DNA of 64,000 nucleotides from Fonsecaea monophora (Eukaryota > Ascomycota > Eurotiomycetes > Chaetothyriales > Herpotrichiellaceae): NCBI RefSeq assembly GCF_001642475.1, contig NW_019174034.1, positions 50,258 to 114,257 of the forward strand. Reading direction: 5' to 3'. The notes below the pieces were generated by a model. That model was not told where the DNA came from and made no database searches. It worked only from the letters and a program-made list of their open reading frames with translations. The position numbers and the translations under genes were made by a program. Below are positions 56,916-64,000 of this stretch, in pieces; the first letter of the stretch is position 1; the number at the start of each line of letters is the position of its first letter.

Positions 56916-58132
56916 ATGTCGAGCTCAAAGTTCACCATGGAGTATTCTCGGTAAGCACAGTATTGGTCTGTTTGTACAATGGTTGCTAAGCTTACACTCA
57001 TTATCAAGGGTGGGCCGCGCCGGACTAAAGGTGTCCAAGATCATTCTGGGAGGCATGTCCTTTGGAAGCAGTGAATGGCAGGACTGGGTCCTTGACGAGA
57101 AGTCCTCTCTTCCCATCATCGAACATGCCTACAAAGCGGGCATAAACACATGGGACACTGTAAGTCTTTGCATTCTATCTACACGATACATGGTCCCTGG
57201 TCTCATACAAGAACCAGGCAGATATCTATTCCCATGGAGAAAGCGAAAGGATCCTGGGACAGGCAATCAAAAAGCTCAAAATTCCTCGCGAGAATATAGT
57301 GATTATGACAAAGGCGTATTTTGCCCTGAGTCAAGACGGTCACCAGATCCCTTTGACCGAGTGCATGGTGAACGACGGGCATCTAACAAATCGAGTTGGA
57401 TTGAGTCGCAAGAAATTGTTCGACGCCGTGGATGCTTGTGTAGAACGGCTCGGCACCTACATCGATATCTTCCAAATTCACAGGCTTGACAGAGATGTGC
57501 CCAAGGAGGAACTAATGCGGACGCTCAATGATCTGGTGAACTCTGGAAAAGTGCGCTATATCGGTGCCAGCTCGGTGAGTTTCTTTTTACTCTTATTTCC
57601 AGCAGTTCTGAAGACGGCCAGACTAATAAATGGTGGGACGTTTTAGATGTCAGCGTGGGAATTTCAGCAACTACAGGCAATCGCCGACAAGAATGGCTGG
57701 CACAAATTCATCAGCATGCAGAACTATTTGAACCTGCTTTATCGAGAAGAGGAGCGAGAAATGCTGCCATACTGTGAAGATACCGGCGTTGGAATCCTGC
57801 CCTGGTCACCCCTGGCAGGAGGGATGCTCGCACGCCCATGGGGTTCAACCACCAAACGAGATGAGACCGATCAGCATAAACTCCCCCATGGGATGGTGGA
57901 AGTACAGAAAATCATTGTCGAACGTGTTGAGGAGCTTGCACGGAAGAAGCGCGTACCCATGAGTGCTATATCCACCGCCTGGGTTCTGCGGAAGGGTGCC
58001 TGTCCCATCTTAGGGTTGACTTCAAAGGAAAGAATCGATGATGCGGTTTTGGCTTTGCAGGTCAATTTGACGGATGAAGAGGTAAGGTATCTAGAGGAGC
58101 CGTACCTGCCACGGCCTGTTACTGGATATTAG
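56916..58132 (+). CDS. Aldo-keto reductase
   Basis: Four exons: 56916-56950, 57009-57159, 57218-57574 and 57647-58132; 342 residues. It starts MSSSKFTMEYSRVGRAGLKV with LGGMSFG. The catalytic tetrad is visible: Asp61 (TWDTADIY), Tyr66, Lys95 (VIMTKAYF) and His in FQIHRLD. C-terminal cofactor segment includes ILPWSPLAGGMLARP and CPILGLTSKERIDDAV, the NADPH-binding loop of the AKR (yakC/PLR-like, voltage-gated-channel beta-like) group. Such enzymes reduce aldehydes and ketones, including aryl aldehydes, with NADPH. It could act on the aldehyde produced by the VAO-type oxidase, which is inference from neighbourhood. Divergent from P450 3. Confidence 0.92.
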
Positions 58133-58775
58133 TTAGGTCTGAACGTTAAAACATACTCTCAAAAGCATCACCAGCATAGTCATAGCTCAGACTGCCGAGT
58201 AACAATGTACTACTGTCTTGATGAATTGAAAGTCTTGACCCCTCCCAAAGTCAGCCGCAAGAGTTGTGCATGTCTCTGAAGTTCTGCTACATCATTCTAG
58301 CTCGAGGTTATTGTCAAAGGGGCCGGCGCGAACCAAAATGAGGTCCGCCCGAAGATGAAATTTATCCGCCTTACCGGACTATCAATGGTGACCTATTAGG
58401 GCCGATTGTACATCATCATTGATGTGACGGTTGGTCTCGGGAGAAAAGCCAGGTGTAAAAACACACACTGGCCGGTTTATTATGCCCTGGATGGACATCT
58501 CCTGGCTCCTGCGAAGACGTCTACCTTGGGAGTCTGCAGATATCATCTCGTGTTGGAGGGTCAACAGCTCCGCTGTCGTGCTCAAATGGCAACCTGGACG
58601 TCGCGCCTCGCTATACTTGACGGCTTTCACTCATCCGACCACCTGTCGGGAAGTGATATAGATCTTGTCAGCTTACTCTGCTCAACAAAGCTTTGTACGA
58701 TGATACCAAAAATGGTAAGTCTCCGAGAGCATCTCGCAAAAGCTGTCTGATTGACAATGCCTCTATCAGTCATCG
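58133..58775. other. Intergenic region
   Basis: About 640 bp between tandem plus-strand genes, with the reductase promoter expected inside. No feature recognised. Confidence 0.3.
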
Positions 58776-60987
58776 ATGGATCACTTTGTCGGGTTGAATC
58801 CTTTGCTCCCCTTGCTGTTTGTGGTCGTTCTCCTGTATTTTACCCGAAAATATCTACACAAGACCCGGAAAACTGAGGAAGAGGACGACCTAAAACGAGT
58901 TGATGGATTCAAGAGCGGCGGAAACTCTAGGAATATCGTTGAGCATATGAAATCCACAGGGACAAACTTGGTCGTCTTCTTCGGATCTCAGACTGGAACA
59001 GCTCAAGACTACGCCGGGAAGCTAGCGAAAGAAGGTCATTCTCGGTTTGGATTAAAAACTCTGGTCGCCGATACTGAGGACTATGACTACGAAAACCTAG
59101 TGGATTTCCCTTCGGACAGCGCCGCCATCTTTGTGTTGGCAACCTATGGCGAGGGAGAACCGACCGACAACGCTGTCGACTTTTGGCAATTCATTACCGA
59201 CCAAAATCCTCCATTTGCTTCAGACAAAGAAACCCCTTTGAGTAGTTTGAGGTACGCCATGTTCGGGCTTGGAAACTCTACGTATGAGCATTTCAACGCC
59301 GTCGTTAGGAAGGTGGACAGTTGCCTAGAAGCTCATGGTGCCTCACGGCTGTGTGAGACCGGCGAAGGAGATGATGGCGGCAACAAAACTACAGAAGAGG
59401 ATTTCTTGACCTGGAAAGAGACCATGTGGAAGCGTCTAGCTTCCGAGATGCATCTGGAAGAGTGCGAGCAAGTCTACGAGCCCAGTTTCGACGTCCAAGA
59501 AAAGGAAACACAGTCAGACTCACCTCTCGTCTACCTTGGAGAACCGAACTCGATGCATCTATCTGGCGAGCAGCGTGGTCCGTTTGGGGCCCACAACCCA
59601 TACCTCGCGCCGATTGTCGAGTCCTTTGAACTCTTTACCGTGCCAGGACGAAATTGTCTCCACATCGAATTCGACATTGGTGATTCCACCCTAGCTTACC
59701 AGACCGGGGATCATTTGGGAGTTTGGCCCATGAATGCCGATGTCGAAGTGGAGCGCTTCCTGAGAGTGTTTGGTCTCTGGGACAATCGAAACACAGTTGT
59801 TGAAATCAAAGCTGACAGTCAAGGAAAGGTGCCTTTTCCGACCCCAACCACCTACGAAGCAGCAGTTCGATATTACCTCGAAATCTGTGTGCCTGTCTCC
59901 CGGCAGTTTGTTGGTATGCTGGCGCAGTTCAGCCCTTCTGAGGATGTCCGAAAGCAGCTGGCCAAGCTGGGTAGTGACAAGGAGTATTTCCACCAAGTAG
60001 TCGCCGCAAAGTGTCTGAATCTGGCCCAGCTTCTGGAGGCCACAAGTCCTACCCTCCCTTTTTCAGACGTGCCTTTCTCGGCTATAATCGAGAATGTACG
60101 CCGACTGCAGCCTCGGTACTACTCCATCTCATCGTCATCTCTGGTCCAGAGCCACAAAATATCCATCACTGCAGTCGTGGAATCTCGGCAGGTGGCTTCA
60201 GAGACAAAGTACCTGAAAGGTGTTGCAACAAATTATTTACTTGCTCTCAAACAAAAGAGATCGGGCGAAGTCAATCCAGATCCGTACGGAAGGACTTACC
60301 ATCTGGAAGGTCCTCGAGGCAAGTATACGCTTAAGGTACCGGTATATGTGCGGCCATCCACCTTCAAGCTTCCCTCTGACGCCTCATTACCGGTCATCAT
60401 GGTCGGCCCTGGGACGGGTGTAGCTCCTTTCCGGGCATTTGTCCAGGAGCGAGCGTTTTTGGCAAAGTCAGGCCAAGAAGTCGGCCATACAGTTCTCTTC
60501 TTCGGTTGCAGGCGGCGATCAGAAGATTTTCTCTATGAAAAAGAATGGCAGGTAAGGCAATCTTTTGGAAATCGCGCGATTGTTCCTCCCCAGGCTAAGC
60601 ACAAGGAATCACAGGACTACAAAGATGCGCTTGGGGAGAAATTTCAGCTTTTCACTGCATTCTCCCGAGAGACCAGTCAAAAGGTCTACGTTCAACATCT
60701 CTTGGCCGAGCAGTCGGACCTCATTTACAGCCTCTTACAACATAAGGCTTATTTCTATGTCTGCGGAGATGCGGCACACATGGCCAAAGATGTCAATGAG
60801 GTGCTTGCCCATCTGGTAGCTCAAGGCGAAAAGATTTCATTAACTGAGGCTGAGAACTATATCAAAAGAATGAGGAATTCGGCTCAATACTTAGTATGTC
60901 TTTTCCTCTCCATACTACTGCTTTCTGACCGCCGACGACTCCGTTCTACCCCATACTAATGTTCTACAGGAGGATGTATGGTCATGA
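58776..60987 (+). CDS. NADPH-cytochrome P450 reductase (cluster-located)
   Basis: Two exons, 58776-60893 and 60970-60987; 711 residues. The second exon encodes only EDVWS and stop, and is needed to give the family C-terminus with its conserved terminal aromatic residue. N-terminal membrane anchor 10-22; FMN-binding flavodoxin domain with SQTGTAQDYA (71-80), LATYGEGEPTDN and FGLGNSTYEHFNAV; FAD-binding PRYYSISSSS; NADPH-binding GPGTGVAPFRAF and CGDAAHMAKDV. Length is typical. It passes electrons from NADPH via FAD and FMN to microsomal P450s. Placement beside three P450s and a cytochrome b5 suggests a dedicated copy besides the usual housekeeping reductase, which cannot be verified from this window. 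Confidence 0.95.
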
Positions 60988-61487
60988 TGCGGGTTCCAGA
61001 GTGCAGCCTAAATTTTTTACTCTCCGGGGTTGTGACTTTGCAGCTGGCGGGGGATTTGGGGGAACGCCTTCTAGACCGACAGGTAGATGGATATGTGATT
61101 ATTGAAAGTGGATCATATCTCCGCAACTGTTTTGAACCCTTTGTGAATACTATGTTGCGATACTCCGTATATGCTGCGAAGCTACCATGTTCTTCTCCAG
61201 GATTCGTACGTAATGCCATTTTCCCAGCTGGTCTTTGTTGAGACTCTCCGACGAGCTGAGACCATTTCGTAACGTGAGTCTGCTACACGGGGCAATTATT
61301 TGATCTACCAGTTACGAGGGACGGTGCAACTTTTGGCAAGTCGGACCGTCAACGACAAAACAGTTATATGGTGCCAAAGAAAGCATCATCTGAGCGTTTG
61401 TCCATGCATGTCTGTAAACAGCAACGCTGTAAAGGGAAAGACGACAACTCTTACATTGCTGGCTACCGTAATACTCACGAGACGAGA
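60988..61487. other. Intergenic region
   Basis: About 500 bp between tandem plus-strand genes; no feature recognised beyond an expected promoter. Confidence 0.3.
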
Positions 61488-62216
61488 TGGCTCACGGACG
61501 CGTGAAAGGCTGGATCCAGGACGAGGTAAAAATTCCTTTTCCAAACGGACTTTTGCAGGGGAAAATCAACTTACATACTACTGCTACTGTTACAGGAGGA
61601 ATATCAGGATATTGCTAAGACGCTTGGATTCCTCAATATGCCCAAAAGTACGGTACGGAATAGAGCCCAGAAAATACAATCCACGCTCAAATATGGAGGA
61701 AGCAAGTTGGCTTACTTTTTGTTTTGGTAATAGGACCATAAAGCGGAATTCGCAAAGGAAGAGGAGGAGATCCTCGAGCAGCTGTACAAAGGGTGGTTGC
61801 GCTACTGGAACAAGGAGTCGATGCACGACCCCGGGGCGAACCAATCACGCAGATTCTACGATTTTAAAGAGATGCTCAGCTACGATATGTTCGGGACCAC
61901 CATCCGAGGCAAGTTCAACGAGCACTTTGAGAATGTGTTCCCGTACTACGTCGACGGCCAGATGGAATACAAGGACCTGGAGATCGTCGTGCTCTCTCCG
62001 ACCCACGCCTTCACCACGTGCTATCAGCACACCTGGGGAAAGGCGGGCGGAGATCCCTTCAACATCACATTCCGAAGGACGGGGATTGCGAGGAAGCAAG
62101 ATGGCCAGTGGAAATGGATCCACGAGCATCTTTCGTTCCCCGTCAACATGGCGACCAGGCAGGCCGACTACAATTGTGAAAGCAATGCTCTTGAGTCGTT
62201 CAAGTTTCAGGAATGA
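61488..62216 (+). CDS. SnoaL/NTF2-like small protein
   Basis: Three exons, 61488-61526, 61596-61652 and 61734-62216; 192 residues starting MAHGRVKGWIQDEEEYQDIA. Introns are 69 and 81 nt. The last exon has the features of an NTF2-like cone fold: a helix with EEEEILEQLYKGWLRYWNKE, then YDMFGTTIRGKFNEHFENVF, and strands YKDLEIVVLSPTHAFTTCYQ and FRRTGIARKQDGQWKWIHEH. SnoaL/ketosteroid-isomerase-like proteins of this size catalyse isomerisations, hydrations or cyclisations, or bind small ligands. The family in fungi is mostly unassigned. Position between the reductase and the cytochrome b5 makes it a candidate pathway enzyme. An upstream start cannot be excluded. Confidence 0.7.
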
Positions 62217-62754
62217 CTTGGCCTTTTAAGGGGGATTGCATTTCTCATAGCCAGAATTGTGCAAACCTGAGGACTTGAGTCGTGATCGTTTTAGCATATT
62301 ACTGACTGTGGCGATCTCTTGCTGGTCAAAAACCCTTGCCTCCTCATGTAAAATCTTGGTAAATGATCATTATTGATTTCAGAGTTACAGATGAACCAGG
62401 AGACTTTCTTTAAGCTACGGACTTTACGGCTCGTGTGAAAATAAAAATAAAAACACCCGCCTCTGGAGGCCGTTAATCGGCTCAATGTCGTACGTAGAGG
62501 GGGGATCAGAGTAACAGCCCAGGGCGGACAAATTGCACCTCATCCCTCCGATCCAGTCAATTTCGAAGCATTTAAGGGAAAAAAAAGACACGAAACTCAC
62601 TCGACTTGATTGGGAAAACAGTTAAAAGGACCATAATTTGCGGCAGACGGTCTCGTGTCCAGAAGGATCTGTCCTTATTGCTCTTTTGTGAAAAGTCCAG
62701 ACCCCCCCGCCCCTAAAACAATTTGAAACCCGCCAGCACATCCTTTTGCAACAC
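62217..62754. other. Intergenic region
   Basis: About 540 bp between tandem plus-strand genes. A-run near 62580 and C-run near 62702 are the only oddities. Confidence 0.3.
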
Positions 62755-63293
62755 ATGGCTCCTTCCACCAAAACCCGGAGCGCGAGGACTTTCACTGCAG
62801 ACGAAATCGTCAAGCACCGCTCAAAGGAAGACTTGTATCTCGTCGTTAATGGCAAGGTCTATGATGTGACGAGATTCGCAGATCAACACCCGCAAGTCAA
62901 CGCCCCTCCCTCTGCACTTACCATGGAAGCTTTTGCTAACGAGACAACAGGGGTGGTCAGGAAGTACTCATCGACCAAGGCGGCGTTGACGCCACAGAGG
63001 CATTTGAAGAGGTGGGACACAGCGAAGAAGCACGGAAACAACTTGCCGAGTTCTACATCGGCGAACTGATGCGGCAGGTAAGTGGTCTCTCTCATTACTC
63101 GGAAGATTGAAGACCTACGAATTAAGATTGTCCACAGGCCGACGACGAGAAACTGCTGGCTGCGCGAGGAAAGGCTTACAAGAGCTATCACGATGACTCC
63201 ACGTCTCGGGGTATGCCGACTTACGTATGGATTTTGATTTTAGTGGTAGCCAGCATGCTAGTCATTCTGGGATTACAATTTCAATTGCTATAG
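62755..63293 (+). CDS. Membrane-anchored cytochrome b5
   Basis: Three exons, 62755-62891, 62951-63077 and 63138-63293; 139 residues. Haem-binding fold with axial ligands His45 (FADQHPGGQEVL) and His69 (FEEVGHSEEAR), separated by the usual distance, and a C-terminal anchor YVWILILVVASMLVILGL. The first intron has a GC donor (CC joined to GCAAGT) and AG acceptor; only this placement restores HPGGQE. Cytochrome b5 donates the second electron to some P450s and also serves desaturases. Size and tail anchor match microsomal b5. Next to a P450 reductase it likely supports the P450s of this block. Confidence 0.93.
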
Positions 63294-63755
63294 CTGATAC
63301 TGGCGCGGCATATGCCACCAGTAGATTTGGAGTAATTGAGCTAACAGTCTGTGGCTTGTGAGTTTGACAGAGATGGTTGTCCGGATTAATGCTGTCCTCC
63401 CGCAAGATCTCCTTAAAAGATGTCACGAAGCGTGGCGTACCGACCTTCTCGCAGAGGTCCTGTCAGTACAGCCATCTTTCGCAATGGGGAAGCAAAGGGC
63501 TGCCGCACCCACACTCGAAGTTGCCAGCAAGCTCTCAAAGCATTCTTAGTCTGCCTCATTTCACGGAGACGAGTCCTAACTGGACATGCTACGTGGAGAA
63601 GTGTATACACCTGTCATGACTTTGCATGCCTCAGATCAAACTCCCCACTGCGTAAGCTGTTCAGGCCGAATTATGTATCAGGAGACCCAAAGTCGGAGTG
63701 TTGATTTCTGTCGAATGTCTTCAAACCAGAGCAAAGAGTGTTGTCACAAATCTAG

Positions 63756-63803
<48 letters not shown>

Positions 63804-64000
63804 TCTCTCTCTCTTTCTCTCTCCTCTTTCATACACACATCTCCCGCTCCTCCTGCACCCATACGTGTTGCATGCTGTGGCCGCGATCTCAATAAAACAA
63901 AAAATATCTATATAAACCTACACAACACATCCATCACAGACAAAGAACCAACAACACTCGAACCACATACACTAACACGTCACATACAATAAAAATATCA
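63294..64000. other. Right-edge non-coding region
   Basis: About 700 bp to the window edge with no recognised gene. It contains the CT microsatellite and an A/C-rich tail that may be the leader of a gene beyond the window. Confidence 0.35.
63758..63825 (+). repeat. CT dinucleotide microsatellite
   Basis: Nearly pure TC repeats from 63758, with a few CC and TT interruptions after about 63798, continuing to about 63825. Pyrimidine tracts of this kind are frequent in fungal promoters and leaders. Confidence 0.9.

Noticed and set aside
63758..63825. CT tract as a telomeric or transposon end
   Set aside because: No TTAGGG repeats, inverted repeats or target duplication; simple microsatellite.

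Overview
The window is nuclear DNA of a filamentous ascomycete (Pezizomycotina). Support: short introns (about 45-95 nt) with GT-AG ends and CTAAC/CTGAC-like branch points, Zn2Cys6 regulators, fungal P450s and sugar-porter MFS proteins. The gene mix resembles Eurotiomycetes such as Chaetothyriales (black yeasts), but that placement is inference.

Region 1-20.2 kb looks like ordinary chromosome. It holds an aromatic-acid-exporter-like membrane protein (cut by the left edge), an AlkB-like dioxygenase, an amidase, two conserved proteins of unknown function, a tiny membrane protein, a NIPA-type magnesium transporter, an amino-acid/GABA-type permease and a regulator-like protein without a zinc cluster.

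Region 20.9-63.3 kb is an accessory, catabolic-looking block. In order: Baeyer-Villiger-type monooxygenase; Zn2Cys6 regulator divergent from a CYP504-like P450; sugar-porter MFS; vanillyl-alcohol-oxidase-type flavoprotein; second Zn2Cys6 regulator; MFS divergent from a second P450; third MFS; third Zn2Cys6 regulator; fourth MFS; third P450 divergent from an aldo-keto reductase; NADPH-P450 reductase; SnoaL/NTF2-like small protein; membrane cytochrome b5. No polyketide synthase, NRPS or terpene synthase is present, so uptake and oxidation of a phenolic or other plant-derived compound fits better than synthesis of a backbone. In this reading the MFS proteins import substrate, the P450s (fed by the local reductase and cytochrome b5), the VAO-type oxidase, the BVMO and the AKR modify it, and three regulators control expression.

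Most notable: an apparent AT-AC intron directly before the haem-loop exon of the third P450; two GC-AG introns; a self-contained P450 electron-supply set; a VAO-family oxidase with substitutions at two positions important for flavin chemistry; a 15-nt micro-exon inside a zinc-cluster motif; and a possible reading-frame break in the second regulator. Exon borders were derived by hand from frame, splice signals and remembered family motifs; none was checked against transcripts or databases.
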